From a virus: a stretch of DNA of 23,554 nucleotides. Below are positions 13,830-21,902 of this stretch, piece after piece. Location of the stretch: positions 1 through 23,554 of the IMG/VR virus record IMGVR_UViG_3300043397_000007; one strand, given 5' to 3'. The number at the start of each line of letters is the position of its first letter. Position 1 is the stretch's first letter. Under the pieces are notes generated by a model. It saw nothing but the letters and a program-made list of their open reading frames with translations, was not told the origin of the DNA and made no database searches. The translations under genes and the position numbers were made by a program.

Positions 13830-15398
13830 ATGGCTGTCGTACAGATTAGTAGAATTCAAGCCCGTAGAGGTTTACAACAAGATTTACCAACCTTAGCAAG
13901 TGCAGAGTTTGGGTGGAGCGTTGACCAACGTAGATTGTTTATTGGTAACGGCACCCTAACAGAAGGTGCTCCTACCGAAGGCGTTACTGAGGTTTTAACA
14001 CAGTATACTGACTTAACCACAGTATTAAGAAATTACACATTCCGCGGTAATGCAGGCGGATACACAGCACAAACTGGCCCATCTATGTTGAGCCCAACTG
14101 TGCGTAGTTTCCAAGACAAGCTAGATGACTTTGTTAACGTTAAAGACTTTGGTGCAACAGGCAACGGTGTAACAGACGACACCGCAGCCATTAACAGAGC
14201 AATTACACAGATTTACTATGCACCACACTTAAGCGATACACGAGTTCGCAGAACCTTGTATTTCCCTGCAGGCACTTATGTAGTTTCGGGTGCAGTATTG
14301 TTGATTCCACCATATGCCCGTTTAGTTGGCGACGGTATTGAAAGTACAGTTATCCAACAAACAGACAGCTCGCAAACTTGCTTGATGCAAGTAACTGACA
14401 GCTTATACCAAACTGGTGCTAGCATGGGCCAAAACAGTGCAACACTTCCTGGTTATGTAACCATTGAAGAAATGACATTGGCCAACACCAGCGACAAAGA
14501 CGTTATTATCCTTGACAGCGTATTGAACTTTACGTTCTTTGCAGTTGAGTTCTTGGGCGGGTTATCTAACCCAACTACTGCTGGTAGCCAAGCGTATGCT
14601 GGTGTAAAGGTTAAGTCATTTGCACGTACCAGTGAAAACGTTAACTTTTGGTCATGCACCTTTAAGAATACACGCTATGCAGTGTTAAGCGACGATGCAG
14701 GCTCTGACGTTAAGCTAAACGGCTGCTCATTTATTGGTTTGTACAAAGGTATCAAACTAGGACAAAACAGCACACCTACAACAATGCCTTCAAACTACAA
14801 GGTCATTAACTGTGTGTTCTACAGCGTTGCAAACAATGCAATTGACTGCTATGCAGGCGTAAGCGGCGTTTTAAGCAGCGGTAACAACTACGTAGACGTT
14901 GGCAATAACTTTGCCGGTGTTGGTAGCCCAGTTGCTCCTGTATTATCCTTTGTGTCGGATGGTAACTATAGCCTATGCGATACATTTACTCGCACAGATG
15001 CAGATGATGTTGTACAAAAACGTATCAGCTACAACAACAGCAAATTTGTAAGCATTCAATCCAACGTTGGATTGGTATCTGGTAATTTTGTTACCGGTAT
15101 CGGTGGCATAGTTACATTAGCAGATAACACATCGGCTTACGCATCTACTGGTATCGTCTTGCAATCTACCTGTCAAGTTAACTATACTATCACACGTGGT
15201 ACTACTGTAAGACACGGGACGTTTACATTTACATATGACGGAACAACTCCGAACTATTCTGACAACTACATGACCTCTGGTGCAAACAGTATCACATTGG
15301 CTACTGGAACTAACTTAGGCCGAAACGTTATCACATACATTTCATCAAACACTGGCGTTGACGCCACAATGAAATACAACATCAACTACTTTAATTAA
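13830..15398 (+). CDS. Tail spike / tail fibre with pectate-lyase-like beta-helix
   Basis: A 522-residue adsorption protein. Residues about 1-40 (VQISRIQARRGLQQDLP...AEFGWSVD..RLFIGNG) match the short N-terminal module often found at the base of phage fibres, 'iq.RrG....lp.l..aE.gw..d..rlfiGnG'. Residues about 101-120 (FVNVKDFGATGNGVTDDTAA) are the hallmark start of a pectate-lyase-type right-handed beta-helix; the rest is a Ser/Thr/Asn/Val-rich repeat region typical of such helices. It probably binds, and may cleave, host surface polysaccharide. No obvious catalytic residues can be assigned by eye. AGAGGA precedes the ATG, and a late-type promoter lies just upstream. A C-terminal trimer-forming segment is likely but not identified. 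Confidence 0.82.
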   Translation: MAVVQISRIQARRGLQQDLPTLASAEFGWSVDQRRLFIGNGTLTEGAPTEGVTEVLTQYTDLTTVLRNYTFRGNAGGYTAQTGPSMLSPTVRSFQDKLDDFVNVKDFGATGNGVTDDTAAINRAITQIYYAPHLSDTRVRRTLYFPAGTYVVSGAVLLIPPYARLVGDGIESTVIQQTDSSQTCLMQVTDSLYQTGASMGQNSATLPGYVTIEEMTLANTSDKDVIILDSVLNFTFFAVEFLGGLSNPTTAGSQAYAGVKVKSFARTSENVNFWSCTFKNTRYAVLSDDAGSDVKLNGCSFIGLYKGIKLGQNSTPTTMPSNYKVINCVFYSVANNAIDCYAGVSGVLSSGNNYVDVGNNFAGVGSPVAPVLSFVSDGNYSLCDTFTRTDADDVVQKRISYNNSKFVSIQSNVGLVSGNFVTGIGGIVTLADNTSAYASTGIVLQSTCQVNYTITRGTTVRHGTFTFTYDGTTPNYSDNYMTSGANSITLATGTNLGRNVITYISSNTGVDATMKYNINYFN

Positions 15399-15403
15399 TT
15401 TTA

Positions 15404-15841
15404 ATGTTTAAACTAGCAGCTACCGAGCGTTTGTCTCGGTGGCGTGAATTTCGAAAATCGCTGGACACCTTATCTTTAGAACAAGCCGTAAAGGCTACTG
15501 TGGACTTTTGGCACGGGTGTCCTTTCTCTCCTTACTACCTTGATCCGGCAAAGCCTGAAGAATGGCCAAACCCGTGGACATTAATCGAGGAAAACTACTA
15601 CTGCGATATTGCAAAAGCTCTGGGCATGCTGTATACTATTAAGTTCACTGCACACAATCCTAGTGTAGAGCTACGTATGTATGTCGATCCAGAAACTCGG
15701 TACAGTTATAATTTAGTCTGGATTGACGACGGGAAATATGTTATTAATTTGATCGAAGGTGAAGTCGTAAATAAACAACTTGCCGATAATCTAACGTTAA
15801 AGGTCAAATACGCAGACGAACTAAATTTGAATAGTTATTAA
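15404..15841 (+). CDS. Conserved-looking phage protein of unknown function
   Basis: A 145-residue protein with a helical N-terminus (RLSRWREFRKSLDTLSLEQA), a Trp/Pro-rich middle (FWHGCPFSPYYLDPAKPEEW, then PNPWTLIEENYYCDIAKALG) and a beta-rich C-terminus (SYNLVWIDDGKYVINLIEGE). I recall similar 'RWREFRKSLD ... YYLDP' proteins in marine T4-like phages next to tail or structural genes, without known function. No catalytic motif is assigned. It begins 5 bases after the tail spike stop with no strong ribosome site, so it is probably coupled to the spike and may help its folding or attachment. That role is inference. Confidence 0.68.
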   Translation: MFKLAATERLSRWREFRKSLDTLSLEQAVKATVDFWHGCPFSPYYLDPAKPEEWPNPWTLIEENYYCDIAKALGMLYTIKFTAHNPSVELRMYVDPETRYSYNLVWIDDGKYVINLIEGEVVNKQLADNLTLKVKYADELNLNSY

Positions 15842-15850
15842 GAGGAATCA

Positions 15851-18151
15851 ATGAGTCAAATACAAGTAACAAAAAGAGACGGACGTAAAGAGCCGCTAAA
15901 TCTAGAAAAATTACATAAGGTTGTATTCTGGGCAACCGAGGGCATTACAGGAGTTAGTGCTAGCGAAGTAGAAATTAACAGTCATGTGCAGTTTTATAAC
16001 GGTATCAAAAGCACAGACATCCAAGAAACTCTAATCAAGAGTGCAGCAGATTTAATTAGTGAAGACAATCCAAACTACCAGTACGTAGCAGGGCGTTTGC
16101 TTACATATCATATCTACAAACAAGTTTACGGTGGCTATACCCCATGGCCCTTGCTAAAGCTAGTTAAGCGTAACATTGATATTGGCTACTACACACCCGA
16201 GTTGTTGGAAAATTACACAGAGGATGAGATTAACCAACTTGATACCTACATCCACCACCGTCGTGATGAGACCTTTACCTACGTTGCTATGGAGCAGTGG
16301 AGAGGCAAGTATCTAGTACAGAACAGAGTTACCAGTGAGTTGTATGAAACTCCACAGGCAGCATACATGATGATTGCTGCTACATTGTTTATGGCATACC
16401 CTAAAGAAACACGTATGCAATGGGTAAAAGATTATTATGATGCCATTTCTAGCTTTGACATTTCCTTGCCTACTCCTGTTATGGCTGGCGTTCGAACTCC
16501 ACAAAAACAGTTTAGTTCGTGTGTGCTTATCGAGTCCGGTGACAGTTTGGATAGCATTAATGCTACTGCATCAAGTATCGTTAAGTACGTATCACAAAAA
16601 GCCGGAATTGGTATTGGAGCAGGACGAATTAGGGCTTTGGGTTCGCCTATTCGTTCCGGGGACGCATACCACACGGGTGTTACCCCATTCTTGAAATTGT
16701 TCCAAGCTGCTACACGTTCATGCAGCCAAGGTGGTGTGCGTAACGGTGCAGCCACAATCTATTATCCAATTTGGCACTTGGAAGTTGAAGACCTATTGGT
16801 GTTGAAAAACAACAAGGGCACCGAAGACAACCGTGTACGTCAAATGGACTACGGTGTGCAGTTTAACAAACTAATGTACGAACGCTTGATCACTGGTGGC
16901 GACATTACTTTGTTCTCTCCACATGATGTGCCTGAAATGTACGAAGCGTTCTTTGCTAACCAAGATCGTTTCAGAGAGCTGTACGAAAAGGCTGAACGTA
17001 ATACCAAGCTACGTAAGAAAACATTTAAGGCTGCTGAACTTTTCAGTAAGTTTATGACAGAGCGTAAAGACACTGGTCGCATCTACTTGATGAACGTAGA
17101 CCACGCTAACACACATAGCCCATTCAAAGAGGATATCCATCCAATTAAGATGAGCAACTTGTGTACAGAGATTGACTTGCCTACTAAGCCATTGAATGAC
17201 ATCAATGACGAAGAAGGTCGTATTGCATTGTGTACATTATCTGCACAGAACTGGGGCAACGTTAAGAAGCCACAGGACTTTGAACGTATGTGTACACTAA
17301 GCGTTCGTGGTCTAGATGCATTGTTAAGTTACCAGAACTATCCAGTTAAGGCTGCTGAACTTGCCACAAAAGAATTCCGCCCAATTGGCAACGGCATTAT
17401 CAACTTTGCTTACTTCTTGGCCAAGCATGATGTATCCTATAGTGATCCACGTGCTCTTGAACTAGTTGACGAGTATGCAGAAGCATGGTCATACTACTTG
17501 ATCAAGGCATCTGCTGACCTAGCTAGAGAGCAAGGCCCTTGCGAGAAATGGCAAGAGTTGAAGTATGCAGATGGCATCCTTCCAATCGACACACGTAAGA
17601 AAGAAGTTGACGAGTTAGTTGAACACAAAGAGCGTATGCCATGGCGTGCTCTGCGTGAACAGATTCTAACCACAGGCATTCGCAATGCAACACTAATGGC
17701 GTTAATGCCAGCAGAAACATCTGCACAGATCTCCAATGCCACTAACGGTATTGAAGCTCCACGTAGTTATGTTTCAGTGAAGCAAAGCAAACATGGGGTA
17801 TTGAAACAGGTTGTACCTGAATTTAAGAAACTTAAGAACAAATACGAATTGTTATGGGACCAACGTAGCCCAGAAGGCTACCTAAAACTTTGTGCAGTAT
17901 TGCAAAAATATATTGATCAAGGCATCAGTGTCAACACTTCGTACAATCCTAAGTTTTACGAAGATGAAAAGATTCCTATGAGTGAGATGCTCCAGCACCT
18001 GATCATGTGCTACAAATACGGAACTAAACAACTTTACTACTTTAACACAAACGATGGCCAAGGTGAGATTGACGTTGACAAGCTGGGTGCTGCACAGCAA
18101 CTACCAGAAGGCGACCTAAGTCAAGAAGACTGCGATAGCTGTGTGATTTAA
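15851..18151 (+). CDS. nrdA: Ribonucleoside-diphosphate reductase class Ia, alpha subunit
   Basis: A 766-residue large subunit that reduces ribonucleoside diphosphates to deoxy forms, raising dNTP supply for phage replication. The N-terminal ATP-cone is present (VTKRDGRKEPLNLEKLHKVV). Active-site residues are intact: C224 in FSSCVL and C461 in ALCTLSAQNWG as the redox pair, and N436-L-C438-T-E440 as the thiyl-radical triad. The YYFNTND segment matches the radical-transfer tyrosine pair near the C-terminus. The C-terminal reducible pair is C761-D-S-C764, spaced by two residues rather than the four of E. coli NrdA. AGAGGA precedes the ATG. nrdB follows after 21 bases, so subunits are made together. 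Length and motifs agree with T4 NrdA. Confidence 0.97.
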   Translation: MSQIQVTKRDGRKEPLNLEKLHKVVFWATEGITGVSASEVEINSHVQFYNGIKSTDIQETLIKSAADLISEDNPNYQYVAGRLLTYHIYKQVYGGYTPWPLLKLVKRNIDIGYYTPELLENYTEDEINQLDTYIHHRRDETFTYVAMEQWRGKYLVQNRVTSELYETPQAAYMMIAATLFMAYPKETRMQWVKDYYDAISSFDISLPTPVMAGVRTPQKQFSSCVLIESGDSLDSINATASSIVKYVSQKAGIGIGAGRIRALGSPIRSGDAYHTGVTPFLKLFQAATRSCSQGGVRNGAATIYYPIWHLEVEDLLVLKNNKGTEDNRVRQMDYGVQFNKLMYERLITGGDITLFSPHDVPEMYEAFFANQDRFRELYEKAERNTKLRKKTFKAAELFSKFMTERKDTGRIYLMNVDHANTHSPFKEDIHPIKMSNLCTEIDLPTKPLNDINDEEGRIALCTLSAQNWGNVKKPQDFERMCTLSVRGLDALLSYQNYPVKAAELATKEFRPIGNGIINFAYFLAKHDVSYSDPRALELVDEYAEAWSYYLIKASADLAREQGPCEKWQELKYADGILPIDTRKKEVDELVEHKERMPWRALREQILTTGIRNATLMALMPAETSAQISNATNGIEAPRSYVSVKQSKHGVLKQVVPEFKKLKNKYELLWDQRSPEGYLKLCAVLQKYIDQGISVNTSYNPKFYEDEKIPMSEMLQHLIMCYKYGTKQLYYFNTNDGQGEIDVDKLGAAQQLPEGDLSQEDCDSCVI

Positions 18152-18172
18152 TAGACCAACAGAAAGATTAAT

Positions 18173-19300
18173 ATGAGCGTATTCAATTTACACGATAAGA
18201 AAAAACACACTGAAAAATTGGCGTTCTTAGATAACACTGGACCCACTGCGGTCCAGCGTTACGAGACACTAAAGTACAGACAATTTGACAAGCTCACTGA
18301 CCGACAGCTTGGTTTCTTCTGGAGACCGGAAGAAGTCGACGTTATGCGTGACGCAAAAGACTTCAAGGAGTTGACAGATTTTGAGCAACACATTTTTACA
18401 AGCAATCTTAAGCGACAAATTCTATTGGACAGTGTGCAAGGTCGTAGCCCCAATCTTGCTTTTCTACCTCTATGCAGTTTGCCTGAACTTGAGACATGGA
18501 TACAAACTTGGGCATTCAATGAAACGATCCACAGTCGTTCTTACACCCATATCATTCGTAACGTTTACAGTGATCCTGGTCGAATCTTCGATGAACTATT
18601 AGACATTGAAGAAATTGTAAACTGTGCCAAGGACATTTCCAAGTACTACGACGATGTAATCGAAATGGGCACTTGGCACCGTATGCTGGGTGCAGGCAAA
18701 CACGTTATCAATGGCAAGGAAATTGTTGTTGATGAATATGAACTAAAGAAGAAGCTATGGCTTGCTATCAACAGTGTTAACGCACTTGAAGGTATTCGCT
18801 TCTATGTTAGCTTTGCTTGTTCATGGGCGTTCGCAGAGTTGAAGAAGATGGAAGGTAACGCTAAGATCATTAAACTGATCTGTCGCGATGAGAACTTGCA
18901 TCTTGCATCTACGCAAACACTGATCAAAGTGTTGCCAACTGATGATCCAGACTTTGCCAAGATTAAAGAAGAAACTAAAGACGAATGTACTCGCATGTTC
19001 CTAAGTGCAGCAGCACAAGAGAAACAATGGGCTGAGTACTTGTTCAAGGATGGATCAATGATTGGGTTAAACACACAATTGCTGTGCCAATACATTGACT
19101 GGTTAACATGCAAGCGTATGAATACTGTTGGCTTAGATTGTGGCACTAAGCCAGGGTCTAACCCATTGCCTTGGACACAGAAATGGATTGCAGGTAGCGA
19201 AGTGCAAGTTGCTCCACAAGAGACTGAAATCAGTTCTTATATTGTTGGCGGTACCAAGCAAGACGTTGACGGCAATACTTTTAAAGGCTTTAGTCTCTAA
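18173..19300 (+). CDS. nrdB: Ribonucleoside-diphosphate reductase class Ia, beta subunit
   Basis: A 375-residue small subunit holding the di-iron centre and tyrosyl radical. By position against E. coli NrdB (offset +2) all ligands are present: D86 in LLDSVQGRSP, E117 and H120 in NETIHSRSY, E206 in VNALEGIRFY, and E240 and H243 in RDENLHL; the radical tyrosine is Y124. The sequence is strikingly like the gammaproteobacterial enzyme (for example IHSRSYTHIIRN and QVAPQETEISSYIVG). The C-terminal tail, which docks into NrdA, ends FKGFSL. The gene lies 21 bases after nrdA and 24 bases before glutaredoxin. No strong Shine-Dalgarno sequence precedes the ATG. Function is certain within normal limits. 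Confidence 0.97.
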   Translation: MSVFNLHDKKKHTEKLAFLDNTGPTAVQRYETLKYRQFDKLTDRQLGFFWRPEEVDVMRDAKDFKELTDFEQHIFTSNLKRQILLDSVQGRSPNLAFLPLCSLPELETWIQTWAFNETIHSRSYTHIIRNVYSDPGRIFDELLDIEEIVNCAKDISKYYDDVIEMGTWHRMLGAGKHVINGKEIVVDEYELKKKLWLAINSVNALEGIRFYVSFACSWAFAELKKMEGNAKIIKLICRDENLHLASTQTLIKVLPTDDPDFAKIKEETKDECTRMFLSAAAQEKQWAEYLFKDGSMIGLNTQLLCQYIDWLTCKRMNTVGLDCGTKPGSNPLPWTQKWIAGSEVQVAPQETEISSYIVGGTKQDVDGNTFKGFSL

Positions 19301-19310
19301 GATATATAAT
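19286..19310 (+). promoter_or_regulatory. Possible middle-type promoter before glutaredoxin
   Basis: A perfect TATAAT at 19305-19310 has no good -35 box at 17 bases, but GGCTTTA (19286-19292) lies 12 bases upstream of it, resembling the T4 MotA box (TGCTTTA) at about the right spacing. It overlaps the end of nrdB. Weak evidence only. Confidence 0.3.
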
Positions 19311-19324
19311 ACACAAGGAGACAT

Positions 19325-19567
19325 ATGTTAACAGTTTATTCAAAGAACCATTGCCCCTTTTGCGATCAAGCAAAGGCGCTACTAAAAAGCAAAGACATTC
19401 CATTTGAGGAAGTTAAGATTGACGAAAGCACCGAGGCCCGTGAGTTTATCATAGCTGAAGGTCATCGCACAGTCCCACAAATTTACAAAGACGGCAAAGT
19501 GTTTGTAGAAGGTGGCTTCCAAGGACTGCGTAAGTTAAACGAAGATCAATTAAAGGCAGCTCTATAA
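19325..19567 (+). CDS. Glutaredoxin, likely electron donor to the reductase
   Basis: An 80-residue glutaredoxin. The redox site is C10-P-F-C13, the cis-proline is in T49-V-P51, and the GGFQGLRKL segment matches the glutathione-binding region. T4 carries a comparable small protein (NrdC) that reduces its ribonucleotide reductase, and the position directly after nrdB supports the same job here. AAGGAG precedes the ATG by a normal distance. Its stop shares a base with the next ATG (TAATG), linking it to the Sm-like protein and then to PAAR. The CPFC rather than CPYC site is common in phage glutaredoxins. Confidence 0.92.
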   Translation: MLTVYSKNHCPFCDQAKALLKSKDIPFEEVKIDESTEAREFIIAEGHRTVPQIYKDGKVFVEGGFQGLRKLNEDQLKAAL

Positions 19568-19884
19568 TGTTAGTTTCAAATTCAACAAAGTATGAAAAAG
19601 ATGACGTTGTCACTTTCAAGATGGTTAACGGCGACGAGATTGTTGCCAAGATTATCGAAGACAGCGGTATGAGCTTTACCGTTGATCGCCCATGCACTGT
19701 TGTACCAAGCCATCAAGGTATTGGACTAACACAGAGCTTGTTTACCAGTGATGTTCGTAAGCCTATTGTGATTAGCAAAAATCACGTTATGTTCTCTTGC
19801 GAAACTATCAAGGAAATGGCTAACCACTATTTCCAAATTACCACTGGTATCCAACCAGTAACAGCAGGAAGCATTGTAACCTAA
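19567..19884 (+). CDS. Small Sm/SH3-barrel-like protein of unknown function
   Basis: A 105-residue protein. Residues about 12-45 (DDVVTFKMVNGDEIVAKIIE, then a strand ending VDRPCTV) show the 'NGdEivakI' hairpin typical of small five-stranded barrels of the Sm/LSm type. The remainder, ending HYFQITTGIQPV, is unlike a plain Sm protein, so it may be a barrel with an added domain. It is tied by TAATG overlaps to glutaredoxin upstream and PAAR downstream. I have a general memory of similar proteins in marine T4-like phages without a known role. RNA binding (Sm-like) or a structural barrel are both possible; I cannot decide. Confidence 0.6.
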   Translation: MLVSNSTKYEKDDVVTFKMVNGDEIVAKIIEDSGMSFTVDRPCTVVPSHQGIGLTQSLFTSDVRKPIVISKNHVMFSCETIKEMANHYFQITTGIQPVTAGSIVT

Positions 19885-20171
19885 TGGCAGGAGCAGCACG
19901 CCTTGGAGACCCAGACACTAGTGACGGAACAATCACTAGTGGCGTAAGCACAGATGTGATTATTAACGGTCAGGGTGCTGCTATTGTGGGCAGCATTGAT
20001 AGCCCACATGCGCCATATGGCCCACCACATCCACCTCACGAAGCTGCAACAATCACAGTTGGCAGCAGTTCTGTTATTGTTAACGGCCAAGGATTAGCGT
20101 TTGCGGGCAGTGACTTAAGTTGCGGCCATGCCATTAAAAGTGGCAGCGATGACGTCGATATTGCGCCATAA
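19884..20171 (+). CDS. PAAR-motif spike-tip protein (T4 gp5.4-like)
   Basis: A 95-residue PAAR protein that caps the membrane-piercing spike of contractile tails. It starts MAGAARLGDPDTSDG, a typical PAAR opening, and has two similar beta repeats, VSTDVIINGQGAAIVGS and VGSSSVIVNGQGLAFAGS. Candidate metal ligands are H42, H49, H52 and, near the end, C80 with H82 in CGHAI; PAAR tips bind one metal ion through His/Cys side chains. Length agrees with T4 gp5.4. Its start overlaps the preceding stop (TAATG), and the next gene is a large probable virion protein. Presence of PAAR argues for a myovirus tail. Confidence 0.88.
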   Translation: MAGAARLGDPDTSDGTITSGVSTDVIINGQGAAIVGSIDSPHAPYGPPHPPHEAATITVGSSSVIVNGQGLAFAGSDLSCGHAIKSGSDDVDIAP

Positions 20172-20175
20172 GTAC

Positions 20176-20181
20176 TATAAT
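20176..20181 (+). promoter_or_regulatory. Possible -10 box before the Ala-rich virion-type gene
   Basis: TATAAT is present 11 bases before ATG 20193, but no -35 match is seen at 16-18 bases upstream (20152-20159 reads ACGTCGAT). An AGGA ribosome site at 20183-20186 follows. It may be chance. Confidence 0.25.
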
Positions 20182-20192
20182 AGGATAAAAAT

Positions 20193-21773
20193 ATGTCTGG
20201 AATTAGTCCAACAATGCTCATTGCTGCTGATGGTATCACTAGTGGTAGTGGACTTGGCGTAAGTGCCAATTTAACAGCAGCTTTAAGCTCATTTAACTCA
20301 TCACCATTGGTTCAGTTATACACTGATGTTCGCACTGCCCTAACCGGTGCCAACGTTGCGGTACCCGATGTGCCCAGCTACTTAAACGGTAAGATTACAT
20401 CTACATCAGAGACCAGTATTACTGTGGCAGTTTCGTCGGCAGCGGCAGCTATTGCCCCGGACGCTAAAAAGTTTATTGCTAATTTTGCAGCAGCAGACAG
20501 CTTTGCACAAACTAGCTTTACTTGGTTAGGTGCAATGAGTGACATGGGCACCAAGACCTTTGAGAGCTTTGGACTAGGAGTCACTAACTTCAGTGAAATG
20601 GTGTCGGGCGGCGCAGGTAAAGTCTTTGCAGCAGCAGAAGGTGTTAAGGCCGATCTTAACTCGTTGTCTTCATCGTTGACTAAGTTTGGTTCTGCATTTG
20701 ATCCAAGCAATCTACAAAAGATGTTTGAGCCAGCTGGTTTCATTGCCAATTTGGCCAAGCAAGGTTTAGGAAACGTAGGTGGATTAAGTGACGCATTGGA
20801 AGCAGCAGGACTGGATCCAAAGAGCCTTGAGTCAGCCAATCCCGAAGTAGTCAAGCAAACACTTGCAAAGATTACTGGATCAGATTTAGAAAAGATCATT
20901 GCACAGACTAAAATCTCTTTGCCAATCAACCACATGGTTAAGACCGCAGCAGATTTGCTTGATGCAAAGAAAGTGTTGAGTCCAACTGAGTTGGCTGCTA
21001 TCCCAGGTGGTGCGTTATCGGGATTAGGTAACGCCCTAACCAACATGGGCGGCAGTTTTAAATCAGCGGCAGACATTGCAAAGAATCTAGCAGTAACAAA
21101 GATTCCATCTCTTAAACATTTAGACGCATTACCAAATCCACTACCAGCTGGTGTGATGTCTAGCTTTGCAAGCAAGATGGGATCAGGCGGCGGACCATTC
21201 GGCAATCCAACCATTAGCGATATCATTGGCACCGCAGCCGGATACAAGCACACTGATGCCTTTACCACTTTAGTAAATGGACACACTGCTATTCTTGCAT
21301 CAAGTCAAGGACAAGCCTTGCAGGCAGCAGCCACGGCTCTTATCGCAGACCCAACTAACTCAACCAAGTTGTCTAACTTTACTGCGGCACAAGCTGCTAT
21401 CACTGGAGCCACAGATGCTAACTTGGCAAAAATTGTAAGCGACTGCTCTGCGGCTGTGACTGCAAGTAGCAATCAACTAATCACAGAAGCCACTAACCAA
21501 TCCAAAGCCGGTCTAGTAGTTTCTGCGGCAGCGACTCCAAATACTGCACAACTTTTAGCCTTTGCAAATAAGTTGCCCATGTACGGAATCGACAAAACAC
21601 AAGCAGGATACAACTACATCCTAACCAATATGGCTACCGACGATCAGTACGGTGAAGCCATTATTGCCAGCTTGTCTGAAGGCATAAACGCCGCCAAAAA
21701 TGCCCTTGCTGGCATTGCAAGTACCACTCAAAGTAACGCAGCAGACGCCCTGGCCAAGTTGCAAAAGAGCTAA
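20193..21773 (+). CDS. Large Ala/Ser-rich probable virion protein
   Basis: A 526-residue protein of small residues (Ala, Ser, Gly, Thr, Asn) with long helical stretches and no charged catalytic motif. Notable parts are an N-terminal MSGISPTMLIAADGITSGSG, repeats of amphipathic Ala-rich helices in the centre, a Gly-rich hinge (SKMGSGGGPFGNP) and a helical C-terminus with AADALAKLQKS. It follows the PAAR gene by 21 bases, with AGGA as ribosome site. The location suggests a spike/baseplate-associated or ejected virion protein; some PAAR neighbours are delivered cargo, but no toxin domain is visible. I do not recognise a family. An antisense frame of 302 codons (20378-21286) is open only because of this composition. 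Confidence 0.65.
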   Translation: MSGISPTMLIAADGITSGSGLGVSANLTAALSSFNSSPLVQLYTDVRTALTGANVAVPDVPSYLNGKITSTSETSITVAVSSAAAAIAPDAKKFIANFAAADSFAQTSFTWLGAMSDMGTKTFESFGLGVTNFSEMVSGGAGKVFAAAEGVKADLNSLSSSLTKFGSAFDPSNLQKMFEPAGFIANLAKQGLGNVGGLSDALEAAGLDPKSLESANPEVVKQTLAKITGSDLEKIIAQTKISLPINHMVKTAADLLDAKKVLSPTELAAIPGGALSGLGNALTNMGGSFKSAADIAKNLAVTKIPSLKHLDALPNPLPAGVMSSFASKMGSGGGPFGNPTISDIIGTAAGYKHTDAFTTLVNGHTAILASSQGQALQAAATALIADPTNSTKLSNFTAAQAAITGATDANLAKIVSDCSAAVTASSNQLITEATNQSKAGLVVSAAATPNTAQLLAFANKLPMYGIDKTQAGYNYILTNMATDDQYGEAIIASLSEGINAAKNALAGIASTTQSNAADALAKLQKS

Positions 21774-21789
21774 AAACGGCCCACATAAC

Positions 21790-21818
21790 TTGCAAATAAC
21801 TGAAAAAAGTGCTATAAT
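21790..21818 (+). promoter_or_regulatory. Sigma70-type promoter for the lysis region
   Basis: TTGCAA (21790-21795), a 17-base spacer and a perfect TATAAT (21813-21818). The predicted start is near 21825, giving a leader of about 78 bases before ATG 21903. Confidence 0.72.
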
Positions 21819-21839
21819 AGGCGTACTTAACCAGTTATA

Positions 21840-21880
21840 GTAGTCGTTATCTACCTATTTTTATAGGTTATATAAACTAC
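21840..21880 (+). promoter_or_regulatory. Structured 5' leader upstream of the cell-wall hydrolase
   Basis: ACCTAT (21853-21858) and ATAGGT (21863-21868) form a 6-pair hairpin with a TTTT loop, enclosed by GTAGT (21840-21844) and ACTAC (21876-21880). It lies between the promoter and the AGGAG ribosome site at 21893-21897. It could tune mRNA stability or timing of lysis gene translation. Stem pairing is seen; function is inferred. Confidence 0.45.
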
Positions 21881-21902
21881 AGAAAGAAACAAAGGAGAAA
21901 GT

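Noticed and set aside
20378-21286. Open antisense frame of 302 codons on the minus strand
   Set aside because: It lies wholly inside the Ala/Ser-rich gene; openness follows from the codon bias of the sense strand, and no ribosome site, promoter or sensible protein pattern is present.
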